Shown one piece after another: positions 1 to 6,705 of a stretch of 8,696 nucleotides of DNA (the first letter of the stretch is position 1; each line of letters opens with the position of its first letter). A model generated the notes under the pieces. That model saw only the letters and a program-made list of their open reading frames with translations. It ran no database searches and was not told where the DNA came from. The translations under genes were made by a program, and so were the position numbers. Source of the stretch: Deltaproteobacteria bacterium (lineage in GTDB: Bacteria > Desulfobacterota > Syntrophia > Syntrophales > UBA2210); assembly GCA_011056825.1 (NCBI GenBank), contig DSBH01000176.1, positions 1 to 8,696 of the forward strand, in the 5' to 3' direction.

Positions 1-459
1 CATGAGCCGGGTCAGGTAAACGGTAAGCCCGAAACGCCCCGGGTCGGACGAAAATCCCCAGGCGATGAGCCGCACGATCCAGGGCGCGAGCAGGATGCCC
101 GCGAGGGTGATGACCGCGAGAACCATTGAAAGCAGCGTGAAGGAGACGGAGGCCAGTTTCAGGGCTTCTTCCCGCGACCGGGTTTTCAGATATTCCGTAA
201 AGACGGGCACGAAAGCGATGGTCAGGGATCCTTCGGCCAGAAGGCTGCGAAGCAGGTTGGGAATCCGAAAGGCGACGAAGAAGGCGTCTGTCGCGACACC
301 GGCGCCGAAAAACCCCGCGATCACCATGTCCCTGATAAAGCCGAAGATGCGGCTGAGAAAGGTTGATCCCCCCACAATGCCGGCGGCTTTCACGACCCTC
401 GACCGCTCCGAACCCGGCGGATTCGCATTGGCGGCTGAAGAAGAAGGTGACTCGCTCAT
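1..459 (-). CDS. murJ: Lipid II flippase MurJ (MviN), N-terminal part, cut by the window edge
   Basis: MurJ moves lipid-linked peptidoglycan precursor (lipid II) across the cytoplasmic membrane; family members have about 14 membrane helices and about 500-520 residues. Only the first 153 codons are here; the rest lies beyond base 1. The reverse complement from the ATG at 459-457 reads through an uninterrupted frame. From memory of E. coli MurJ, the segment aligns without gaps at a constant offset of 19, so the central-cavity residues R18, R24, D39 and R52 correspond to R37, R43, D58 and R71. The motifs ATDAFFVAF and PNLLR are intact. The extra 19 residues form a Ser/Ala/Pro-rich hydrophilic N-terminus. 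The start overlaps the stop of the DUF167 gene by 4 nt (ATGA), which suggests translational coupling and makes this the last gene seen of the yggT-divIVA-DUF167-murJ unit. Family assignment is very secure; function is by homology. Confidence 0.95.
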   Translation of the reverse strand, partial: MSESPSSSAANANPPGSERSRVVKAAGIVGGSTFLSRIFGFIRDMVIAGFFGAGVATDAFFVAFRIPNLLRSLLAEGSLTIAFVPVFTEYLKTRSREEALKLASVSFTLLSMVLAVITLAGILLAPWIVRLIAWGFSSDPGRFGLTVYLTRLM

Positions 460-746
460 AGGTCGTTAATCCGGGATTCAACCTGTGTTCTCGTCATCCC
501 GGCGACAAAAAGACGTTTGTTTTTCGCTGTCGATCCGGCGATGATCTCGACGCGGCTCTTGGGAACACCAAGAAAGTCGGCGATGCACGCGACGCAGGCT
601 TCATTCGCCTTTCCCTCGACGGGAGCGGCGGTTATTCTCACTTTCAGCGCCCCGCCGTGCAAACCGGCGATCTCACTTCGGGACGAACGCGGCAGGACGC
701 GCACGGCGAATATCACGCCTCCGTTTTTTTCGGTGATGTGAAGCAC
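456..746 (-). CDS. DUF167 family protein (YggU-like)
   Basis: A 96-residue protein of the DUF167/YggU family, small alpha/beta proteins of unknown biochemical role that are often encoded beside yggT. Family hallmarks are visible: PRSSRSEIAGLHGGALKVRI at residues 19-38, the central APVEGKANEA at 41-50, and the C-terminal G-S-T-A-K-N-K-R-L segment at 71-79. Members often have S-R where this protein has A-K. The start is GTG at 746-744, 4 nt after the divIVA stop. No ATG start is available upstream of the conserved core, and this start gives the usual family length. The stop overlaps the murJ start by 4 nt. The neighbours suggest an envelope or division context, but no function should be inferred beyond that. 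Confidence 0.9.
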   Translation of the reverse strand: MLHITEKNGGVIFAVRVLPRSSRSEIAGLHGGALKVRITAAPVEGKANEACVACIADFLGVPKSRVEIIAGSTAKNKRLFVAGMTRTQVESRINDL

Positions 747-750
747 CTGG

Positions 751-1188
751 TTACTCGTCCGTTTCCTGTCCCCAGGTCTTGAGGAGTTCTATGTTGAATG
801 TCAGGAAAGATTTAAAATAATCGTCCAGGGTCTGTTTTTCCTTGTTCATCGCCTCGATTCGTTCTTCCAGACGAGCCGCCTCTGATTTGGCGTTCGACAG
901 CATTTCGTCCGCCGCCGAACGGGCTGCCGCAATCATTTCTTCGCAGCGCGTTTCCGCCTCAGCGGTTCGATTCCTGAGCGCCTCTTCATCACGCTGAAGG
1001 GATTCCCGCTCGGCTTCCAGTTGAGCCACTTTGTCCTTGAGCATCGAGTTTTCCGCGGTCAGGCTTTCCATTTCTTCCGCGACCAGGCCGAGAAAATTCT
1101 CGACTTCCCTGGTATCGAAACCCCTGAAGCTTGTCCTGAACATGCGCGTGTTGATGTCCACGGGACTGATTTTTACGATGATCGTCAC
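751..1188 (-). CDS. DivIVA-domain coiled-coil protein
   Basis: A 145-residue protein with the DivIVA N-terminal signature: a short lead ending ISPVDI, then FRTSFRGFDTREVENFL at about residues 17-33. In DivIVA/GpsB proteins this part recognises the membrane and the rest oligomerises as a coiled coil. Residues about 35-120 are rich in Glu, Ala, Lys and Arg with heptad-like spacing, as expected for a long coiled coil. A short amphipathic tail (DYFKSFLTFNIELLKTW) follows. Such proteins mark poles or septa or scaffold envelope synthesis; the exact role in Gram-negative anaerobes is not settled. The start is a GTG at 1188-1186, 2 nt after the yggT stop (TAG at 1193-1191). An in-frame GTG nine codons later (V10) is possible but would cut into the conserved lead. 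The protein sits between two other envelope-linked genes in one operon. Confidence 0.9.
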   Translation of the reverse strand: MTIIVKISPVDINTRMFRTSFRGFDTREVENFLGLVAEEMESLTAENSMLKDKVAQLEAERESLQRDEEALRNRTAEAETRCEEMIAAARSAADEMLSNAKSEAARLEERIEAMNKEKQTLDDYFKSFLTFNIELLKTWGQETDE

Positions 1189-1190
1189 CC

Positions 1191-1490
1191 CTATTTGAGG
1201 CTGTAGGCGACCTGGAGCAAGGTTTTCACGAGGAAGCTCTGCAGAAAGATGATAACCAGAATGACGATAACCGGTGAAAAATCAATGCCCAGTCCACCCG
1301 TTGGAATCCATCGTCTCACCCGGTACAAAACCGGCTCAGTTATGCTATAGAGAATGCGGACGACGGGGTTATACGGATCGGGACTGACCCAGGATATGAT
1401 CGCCCGAATAATGATGATCCACATGTAAAGGGTGAGAACAATCTGAATGATGCGGGCCGTTGCTTCAATAAAATTTGCCAGTATAAACAT
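1191..1490 (-). CDS. yggT: YggT family integral membrane protein
   Basis: A 99-residue membrane protein with one YggT repeat, where E. coli YggT has two. Two hydrophobic helices are visible, about residues 8-34 and 70-95. Between them lies the conserved family loop: R-A-I-I-S-W-V-S-P-D at 29-38, then TEP at 51-53, then W-I-P-T-G-G, with GIDFSP at 68-73. The family is linked to osmotic tolerance and, in some bacteria and plastids, to division or membrane-complex assembly; mechanism is unknown. The start ATG at 1490-1488 is preceded by AAGGAA (reverse complement of 1496-1501) at good spacing. It is the first gene of the leftward operon, with divIVA following after 2 nt. Confidence 0.92.
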   Translation of the reverse strand: MFILANFIEATARIIQIVLTLYMWIIIIRAIISWVSPDPYNPVVRILYSITEPVLYRVRRWIPTGGLGIDFSPVIVILVIIFLQSFLVKTLLQVAYSLK

Positions 1491-1513
1491 TAAAATTCCT
1501 TAAAATAGTTTAC

Positions 1514-1549
1514 AAACCTTTAAATAATGATTGCTCATCCAAAAGTCAA
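1514..1549 (-). promoter_or_regulatory. Candidate promoter for the yggT-divIVA-DUF167-murJ operon
   Basis: Read on the minus strand, TTGACT (1549-1544) is followed after 17 nt by TATTTA (1526-1521), with a likely transcription start near 1514 and the yggT ribosome binding site just beyond. The -35 box is near consensus and the -10 box is poor. It lies in the 145-bp gap shared with the divergent proC gene and overlaps the proC promoter candidate. Inferred from sequence only. Confidence 0.4.
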
Positions 1550-1566
1550 GGGTTATATTAGAGTAC
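1531..1566 (+). promoter_or_regulatory. Candidate proC promoter
   Basis: TTGCTC (1531-1536), a 17-nt spacer and TATATT (1554-1559) form a weak -35 and good -10 pair. Initiation near 1566 would leave a leader of about 70 nt before the proC start. The leader begins with a short self-complementary ACCCGTGCGGGT. No riboswitch or attenuator could be recognised. Confidence 0.4.
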
Positions 1567-1635
1567 CCGTGCGGGTTCGAGGGGGGCTTTCCCTTGTGAA
1601 ACTGTGCGAGCGAAGCGATGAAAGGAGCTGAAACG

Positions 1636-2448
1636 ATGCTGGAAGAAAAAAGGATCGCCGTTATCGGCGCCGGGAATATGGGCGACGTCATCGTGGGAGC
1701 CATGATTTCCAGGTGTGAAGTGGACCCTGAACGCCTGATCGTCTCCGACATCAGCGAAACCCGCCTGGAATGGTTTGAATCGCGCCACGGCGTGCGAACG
1801 ACGACAGACAACAGGGAAGCTCTGGAAGGCGCGGATCTGGTAATTCTCGCCGTAAAACCACAGGTCATGGAAAATGTCCTGCGTGAAATTGCGCCCCTTT
1901 CCTTTACGGGAACGGTGATATCCATCGCGGCGGGCGTCACGATATCTTCCGTCGAAGGTATCCTCGGCGCCCGGACGCGGGTCGTGCGCGTCATGCCCAA
2001 CACGCCTTCGCTGGCGGGGGAAGGAGCGGCGGCGCTGGCGCCCGGAACAAACGCAACCGATGAAGACCTCGCCCTGGCACGGACGATCTTTGACGGCCTG
2101 GGGTTGACTGTGCTCGTCGACGAATCACTTATGGACGCGGTCACCGGTTTGAGCGGAAGCGGACCCGCCTATGGCTTTATTATTATCGAGGCCCTCACGG
2201 ACGCGGGCGTCAAGATGGGACTTTCGCGCGAAACGGCGCTGAAGCTGGCCGCGCAGACCATGCTGGGCGCGGCGAAGCTCTGTCTCGAAGACGGCAGGAC
2301 TCCCTCGCAGCTCAAGGACATGGTTACTTCACCCGGCGGCACCACCATCGAGGGTATCAAGGCCCTCGAGAAAGGCGGCCTGCGGGCCACGCTGATGGAC
2401 GCCGTGGAAGCGGCCACGCTTCGTTCGAAAGCGCTGGGGAAAAAATAA
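1636..2448 (+). CDS. proC: Pyrroline-5-carboxylate reductase
   Basis: ProC catalyses the last step of proline synthesis, NAD(P)H-dependent reduction of 1-pyrroline-5-carboxylate to L-proline, in the cytoplasm. With the start at 1636 the protein has 270 residues, the usual family length. An N-terminal Rossmann fold carries the dinucleotide loop GAGNMG (11-16), followed by AVKPQ (72-76) and MPNTP (120-124). The C-terminal dimerisation and substrate domain has GLSGSGPAY (171-179) and the ProC signature around TSPGGTTIEG (231-240). An in-frame ATG at 1618 would add six residues, but AAAGGAG at 1621-1626 lies within that stretch and is well placed as ribosome binding site for ATG 1636, so the later start is preferred. 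The gene is monocistronic, divergent from yggT and convergent with the ribonuclease gene. In many bacteria proC and yggT run in the same direction; here they diverge. Confidence 0.96.
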   Translation: MLEEKRIAVIGAGNMGDVIVGAMISRCEVDPERLIVSDISETRLEWFESRHGVRTTTDNREALEGADLVILAVKPQVMENVLREIAPLSFTGTVISIAAGVTISSVEGILGARTRVVRVMPNTPSLAGEGAAALAPGTNATDEDLALARTIFDGLGLTVLVDESLMDAVTGLSGSGPAYGFIIIEALTDAGVKMGLSRETALKLAAQTMLGAAKLCLEDGRTPSQLKDMVTSPGGTTIEGIKALEKGGLRATLMDAVEAATLRSKALGKK

Positions 2449-2516
2449 TCATTATTCCGAGGGCTTCCGCAGACCCGACGCATCGATAAAAAAATATTGT
2501 TGACACACAGAATAAA

Positions 2517-2549
2517 AAACGTGCCCGGCTGTTTCTGCCGGGCACGTTT
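2517..2549. terminator. Bidirectional rho-independent terminator between proC and the RNase E/G gene
   Basis: A perfect 13-bp stem (AAACGTGCCCGGC at 2517-2529 paired with 2537-2549) encloses a 7-nt loop, TGTTTCT. For the minus strand, six A residues at 2514-2519 give a good U-tract, so it should end the leftward HD-GYP/yciO/RNase operon. For the plus strand the stem ends in TTT and a second T run follows at about 2557-2561, a weaker but usable tail for proC. The stem is 23 nt beyond the RNase gene stop and 68 nt beyond the proC stop. Confidence 0.9.
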
Positions 2550-2572
2550 CAGATCGTTTTTCACCGCTTCCG

Positions 2573-4372
2573 TCACATTTTTAATAAATTATAAAATTTT
2601 CTGACGATTCCTTTTTTTTTGTCCTTCTCATCATCAGGTTCCTCGGCAGATCTCACAACTTGTTCTTCGGGAATAACAGGAATGTCGTCGTTTTCCGCCG
2701 AAGGCGCCGCTTCTTCCTCTCGCTTGTCCGATGACGTGGATTCCGCGTCGTTCGCCGCGTGTGCCGCGCTTCTCGGCCTGCGTCTTCGCGGCCGGCGCCG
2801 ACGGCTCGCAGGCCGTTGTTCGTCGGCAGGTTTTTCCTTATTGTCAGCCGCCTGGTTCGCGGCTTTCTCATCGGTTTTTTCCTGGTGACCGTTTCCTTCG
2901 GTCTCGGCCTGTGCCAGCTCCGGGGCGGGCTCGACTCTTTTGACGATGTTGAATTCGCCTTCAGTCCGGGCCATGCCGGTGCTCCCCGCTATGTAGACGG
3001 ACACATCGTAGGCCTGCTCGAGACGGCTGATCTCACTTCTCTTGTTGTTGAGCAGGTAGGACGCCACGTCCGTTGGAAGGGTTATCTCGATTTCCGACGC
3101 GCCCCGCCCGACGGCCTCGCGTTTTATCTTGCGGAAGGTATTGAGCGCCAGGTACTCGATTGAAGGAACCCAGCCGCTTCCCTTGCACTGATCGCAAACG
3201 GTGTAACTTATTTCCTGGATGGTGGACTGTTTCTTCTGCCGTGACAATTCAAGTATGCCGAACTTGGATATGCGGGCCAGTTGAATGCGTGAACGGTCGC
3301 TTTTCATTGCCTCCTTGAAATTTCTCTCAACGTCGGCAATATGTTTGCGGTCGGCCATATCGATAAAATCTATGACGATCAGCCCGCCCAGGTCACGAAG
3401 CCGGAGCTGTCGCGCGATTTCCTCCGCCGCCTCGAGATTCGTCCGGTAGGACGTCTCTTCGGCGTCCCGCTTGTGGGAACGGCCTGAATTAACGTCGATG
3501 GTTATGAGCGCCTCCGTCGGCTCGATGATGATGGAACCACCCGATTTCAATTCGACCCGCTCACGGTAGATGGCGTTGATCTGATCTTCTATGTTGTATT
3601 TATCAAATATGGGCGCTTCTTCTTTATAGAGCCTGATCGTCTTGACACTGCGCGGTGAAACGGCCCGGCAGTAATTTTTCATCACCTTCAGGGTTTCCGG
3701 ATCGTCCACCAGTATCTCTTTGATATCGGATGTGAAATAATCCCTGAGGGCCCGAATGGCGAAATCACTTTCCTTGTAGATAAGGGCGGGCGCCGCCATG
3801 CCGTCGGCCTTTTTCCTGATTTCCTTCCACAGACGCGTCATCATCTGGAAGTCGCGCAGGAGCTCCTGCTTGGTCCGGTTGATGCCGGCCGTCCGCACGA
3901 TGAACCCCATTCCCTCCTTGGCTCTTATATCGTCCATGACCTGTTTGAGTTTCTTACGGTCCGCCTCGTCTTCAATCCGCCGCGACACGCCTTTGCTGTC
4001 ACGATTTGGCATGAGTACCGTGTAACGTCCCGGCAGCGAAATCAGCGTGGTCAACATTGCCCCCTTGGCGCCTTTTTCCTCCCGCACCACCTGGACGAAG
4101 ACTTCCCGGCCCGTGTGGAGGCCGCCGTCTTTGTCGAGGTATTCGTCGCTCACATCCCGAAGGGGAAGAAAACCGTTTTTCGCGGCGCCGTAGTCAACGA
4201 AGGCGGCCCGAAGTCCTTTCTGAACGCTGCGCACGATTCCCTTATAAATATTGCCTGTTATCGGTTCCCGCACGGCCATCTTGATATTGAACTCGACCAG
4301 CTTGCCGTTTTCGACGATGGCCATACGGCTTTCTTCTTCATCAATTGTATTGACAAGCATCTGCTTTGCCAT
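2573..4372 (-). CDS. rng: Ribonuclease E/G family endoribonuclease with a basic disordered C-terminal tail
   Basis: A 599-residue member of the RNase E/G family, single-strand endonucleases that process rRNA and tRNA precursors and start mRNA decay, preferring 5'-monophosphate ends. The N-terminus (MAKQMLVNTIDEEESRMAIV) is RNase G-like, with an S1-like domain at about 35-115. The DNase I-like catalytic part has both metal aspartates: D293 in TIDVNSGR and D335 in VIDFIDM, equivalent to E. coli RNase E D303 and D346. The zinc-link cysteines are C393 and C396 (CDQC). The catalytic fold ends near 480. About 100 low-complexity Glu/Ala/Lys residues follow, with a block of mostly Arg and Pro at about 524-534 and a conserved-looking tip, GIVRKFYNLLKM. 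E. coli RNase G (about 490 residues) lacks such a tail and E. coli RNase E has a much longer one, so this is an intermediate form. Last gene of its operon, 24 nt after the YciO-like gene. The symbol is tentative because rng and rne are not cleanly separable here. Confidence 0.93.
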   Translation of the reverse strand: MAKQMLVNTIDEEESRMAIVENGKLVEFNIKMAVREPITGNIYKGIVRSVQKGLRAAFVDYGAAKNGFLPLRDVSDEYLDKDGGLHTGREVFVQVVREEKGAKGAMLTTLISLPGRYTVLMPNRDSKGVSRRIEDEADRKKLKQVMDDIRAKEGMGFIVRTAGINRTKQELLRDFQMMTRLWKEIRKKADGMAAPALIYKESDFAIRALRDYFTSDIKEILVDDPETLKVMKNYCRAVSPRSVKTIRLYKEEAPIFDKYNIEDQINAIYRERVELKSGGSIIIEPTEALITIDVNSGRSHKRDAEETSYRTNLEAAEEIARQLRLRDLGGLIVIDFIDMADRKHIADVERNFKEAMKSDRSRIQLARISKFGILELSRQKKQSTIQEISYTVCDQCKGSGWVPSIEYLALNTFRKIKREAVGRGASEIEITLPTDVASYLLNNKRSEISRLEQAYDVSVYIAGSTGMARTEGEFNIVKRVEPAPELAQAETEGNGHQEKTDEKAANQAADNKEKPADEQRPASRRRRPRRRRPRSAAHAANDAESTSSDKREEEAAPSAENDDIPVIPEEQVVRSAEEPDDEKDKKKGIVRKFYNLLKM

Positions 4373-4374
4373 GA

Positions 4375-4390
4375 GAATAATTTATTCCTT
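4375..4390 (-). promoter_or_regulatory. Ribosome binding site and small inverted repeat before the RNase E/G start
   Basis: On the minus strand, AAGGAA (4390-4385) is the only Shine-Dalgarno match before the ATG at 4372. Its spacing, counted from AAGGA, is about 13 nt, which is long. The region 4387-4375 is a perfect inverted repeat, GAATAA-A-TTATTC, that includes the end of the Shine-Dalgarno sequence. Folding would shorten the effective spacing or mask the site. The repeat is AT-rich and thermodynamically weak. Confidence 0.4.
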
Positions 4391-4396
4391 TCTTGT

Positions 4397-5002
4397 TTAA
4401 AAAAAGCTCACGTCACCCTTCGCCGCCCTTATGACCTGAGGTGTCTCTTCCACGAGACTGACCACGCTGGACAATTCGTCCCCCACGACACCCCCGTCGA
4501 TGACGCAATCCACGCGGTGCTTGAATTCTTCTTCCATCTCTTCGGGGTCGGTCATGATTTCTCCGGCGGTGTTTTTGACGCTGGTGCTGATGACGGGACG
4601 GCCGAACTCGCGTACCAAGGTCAGGCAAATCAGGTTGTCGGGAATCCTGATGCCGACTTCACGGCGCCGGGGAAGCAGGGTTTTCGGCACCATGCGGGAC
4701 GCACCCAGGACAAACGTGTAGGGACCCGGTAACAGGTGTCGCATTATTTTATACGCGTAGGTCGGGACGACGGCATATTTGCTGATATCGCTGAGATCGG
4801 AGCACACGAAGCTGAAGGGTTGTTTCCGGTCGCGGCGCTTGATCTCGTAAATCTTCTCAACGGCCTTCTTGTTGAAAAGATCACACCCGATCCCGTACGC
4901 GGTGTCCGTGGGATAAATGATAATCCCTCCCTGTTCGAGAATGTCCACGACCTGTCGTAATAACCGCATCTGCGGATTCTGCGCGTTGATCGATAAAATC
5001 AC
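4397..5002 (-). CDS. YciO-type protein of the Sua5/YciO/YrdC family
   Basis: A 201-residue single-domain protein of the family whose studied members (TsaC/Sua5) make threonylcarbamoyl-AMP from threonine, bicarbonate and ATP for tRNA t6A modification. Nucleotide-fold landmarks are YPTDTAYG (30-37), the basic KRRDRKQP (55-62), PGPYTFVL (92-99), GIRIP (117-121), STS (139-141) and SSVVSL (178-183), which replaces the more usual PSTVVDL. From memory, the N-terminus and overall pattern fit E. coli YciO better than TsaC, and YciO's physiological role is uncertain. It could still be the organism's only TsaC; that cannot be decided from this window. The start is GTG at 5002-5000, whose last two bases are shared with the TGA of the upstream HD-GYP gene (GTGA overlap). 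This start gives the family-like N-terminus, whereas the first internal ATG (codon 12) would lose part of it. Middle gene of the operon. Confidence 0.88.
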   Translation of the reverse strand: MILSINAQNPQMRLLRQVVDILEQGGIIIYPTDTAYGIGCDLFNKKAVEKIYEIKRRDRKQPFSFVCSDLSDISKYAVVPTYAYKIMRHLLPGPYTFVLGASRMVPKTLLPRRREVGIRIPDNLICLTLVREFGRPVISTSVKNTAGEIMTDPEEMEEEFKHRVDCVIDGGVVGDELSSVVSLVEETPQVIRAAKGDVSFF

Positions 5003-6675
5003 CGATCCGCCACCTCGTCTATCTGTGATTCGGGCAGTTCCCTGCGGGCATAGTCGAGATACACCTTTTTCCTGACGAAAAGGTCAAACACGTCGGCGTC
5101 CAGATGGTTGTCCTTCACCATGAATCCGAGTATTTTCAGTGCTCCCGAAAGGGTATTTGCCTTTCGATAGGGCCGATCGGGCGCGGTGAGGGCTTCGAAC
5201 ACGTCTGCCACCGCCATAATGCGGGCCTGGAGCGATATCTCGTCTTCCTTCAACCCGAAAGGGTACCCTGAGCCGTTGAGGCATTCGTGATGCGTCGCGG
5301 CATAGAGCGGAACGTGCCGCATCTTCTTTGGAAAGGGCAACTGGGAGAGCATCTTGTGGGTGATCATGGCGTGACTGTTGATGATCTTCCTCTCATCCGC
5401 CGACAGCGTCCCTTTCCTGATGGAAAGACTCTCGATTTCGTCCTCGTCGAGCAGCGGTCGCCGGTCGCCGTCGCATTGCCATGTCAGGCCGCCGATCTCC
5501 CTGATTCTCTCGATCGCCTCGTCGGACATGAATTCGCCGCCCCTGTTCGCGTCAGCGAGAAAGCGCAGGTCGTCCTCGAGCTTGCCGGCGTCGGCTGCCG
5601 CCCCGACATCGTCGCCCCCGCCGTTGCCGCCGGTCCTGAGACGGCTGATTTCGAGGTCCCGCTTCAAAACTTCGAAACGCGTCCTGAGAAGCTCGATCCG
5701 GTCGAAACGTCCTTCGAGCTTGGTCGCCTTATCCATGACATGTTCGGGAATAGCGATTTTCCCCACATCGTGCAGCCAGGCCGCTATTCTCAACTCGTTG
5801 AGCTCGTCCGGCGTCAGGTGAATATCGGCGAAGGGCCCCTCGTCTGCCGCATTCAGCGCCTCGGCGATCATCATGGTAATCTCCACCACCCTTCTGCCGT
5901 GATCACCCGTATAGGGGGATTTCTCATCAATCGCCGTGGCTATGGTGCGAATAAAGGATTCGAAGAGGTTTTCCAAGTCCTGAATAAGACGGTTGTTGGT
6001 CAGGGCAACCGCGGCCTGGGAGGCAAGAGATTCCGTCAGCTCCTGTGACTCCGGCGAAAAAGCGATCACTCGGCCGGTCGCCGGGTCCTGGGCGTTCAGA
6101 AGCTGCAACACGCCGATGATATCGTTTTCGTGGTTCCGCAGGGGGACCACGAGCATCGACCTGGACCGGTATTCCGTGCTTGCGTCGAATTTCCTGGTTC
6201 CTTCGAAGTTGAACCGTTCGGCGTTGTACACATCGGGAATGTTGACGATTTCGCCCGACAGGGCGGCGTAGGAGGAAACGTTCGCGTGATTGGCCCCGCC
6301 GTCGGAAGTGTACAGCGGGACCGGCGGCCAGGTCAATTCACCCGCCGTGCCTCCCATGCGCGTCTTCAAAGACTCGTTCTGAACGATGGCGAATCGGAGT
6401 TCCTTTTCATCATCACTCATGATGTAGAGCGTTCCACCGTCTGCGTGGGTGAACGCCCGGGCCTCGTCGACGATCATTTCCAGGAGCCTGTCGATATTCC
6501 TCTCTGCCGACAGGGCGGCACCGATACCGGTCAGTCTGCGGATTTTTTCCACCTGGGTTTCGGTAAAGTCCCTGACCGATCCCACCACCGTGTTGAGGAG
6601 GCGATTGATGTCGGCATTCGAGGTAAACTCAAAATCACTTTCGTGGTCGGAACCGCCCGTAAAACTCTTCTTCAT
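4999..6675 (-). CDS. GAF-HD-GYP protein, predicted cyclic-di-GMP phosphodiesterase
   Basis: A 558-residue cytoplasmic protein with no signal peptide or membrane segment. Residues about 50-228 form a GAF sensory domain (ligand unknown), joined by a helical linker to a C-terminal HD-GYP domain from about 235. HD-GYP enzymes hydrolyse cyclic-di-GMP. The likely metal ligands are all present: H259, H302-D303 (in LHDVGKIAIPEH), H435, H462-H463 and D491, with the catalytic-loop K306 and GYP at 470-472. The signature reads HHECLNGSGYP where the usual form is HHE-R/K-x-DG-x-GYP, so the basic residue is Cys and the Asp is Asn (467). About 100 residues lie between the HD motif and H435 (about 324-424), including a Gly-rich loop (GGNGGG), far more than in compact HD-GYP domains. 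The start ATG at 6675 has GAGG nearby upstream. First gene of the operon, overlapping the YciO-type gene by 4 nt. Confidence 0.92.
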   Translation of the reverse strand: MKKSFTGGSDHESDFEFTSNADINRLLNTVVGSVRDFTETQVEKIRRLTGIGAALSAERNIDRLLEMIVDEARAFTHADGGTLYIMSDDEKELRFAIVQNESLKTRMGGTAGELTWPPVPLYTSDGGANHANVSSYAALSGEIVNIPDVYNAERFNFEGTRKFDASTEYRSRSMLVVPLRNHENDIIGVLQLLNAQDPATGRVIAFSPESQELTESLASQAAVALTNNRLIQDLENLFESFIRTIATAIDEKSPYTGDHGRRVVEITMMIAEALNAADEGPFADIHLTPDELNELRIAAWLHDVGKIAIPEHVMDKATKLEGRFDRIELLRTRFEVLKRDLEISRLRTGGNGGGDDVGAAADAGKLEDDLRFLADANRGGEFMSDEAIERIREIGGLTWQCDGDRRPLLDEDEIESLSIRKGTLSADERKIINSHAMITHKMLSQLPFPKKMRHVPLYAATHHECLNGSGYPFGLKEDEISLQARIMAVADVFEALTAPDRPYRKANTLSGALKILGFMVKDNHLDADVFDLFVRKKVYLDYARRELPESQIDEVADR

Positions 6676-6705
6676 GCATTGATCCTCGCTTTACCGCACC
6701 ATATA

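Noticed and set aside
65..469. Plus-strand open frame of 134 codons at the left edge
   Set aside because: Antisense to MurJ, whose conserved residues are clearly read on the minus strand.
1500..2144. Minus-strand open frame of 214 codons opposite proC
   Set aside because: Ser/Thr/Arg-rich antisense translation of a well-conserved proC; no domain seen.
2444..2456. Inverted repeat AATAAT-C-ATTATT over the proC stop codon
   Set aside because: Purely AT and short, so a weak hairpin; the strong terminator 60 nt downstream explains transcription ending.
2500..2505. TTGACA -35-like box after proC
   Set aside because: No -10 box at proper spacing (the position holds GCCCGG within the terminator stem) and no gene follows on the plus strand.
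4115..4732. Plus-strand open frame of 205 codons crossing the RNase and YciO-type genes
   Set aside because: It spans two well-supported minus-strand genes and their gap, is His/Phe/Asp-rich without any family pattern, and has no convincing ribosome binding site.
5287..6048. Long plus-strand open frame of 253 codons opposite the HD-GYP gene
   Set aside because: The opposite strand encodes a clear GAF-HD-GYP protein with intact motifs; the antisense translation has no recognisable domain and is a by-product of GC-rich codon usage.
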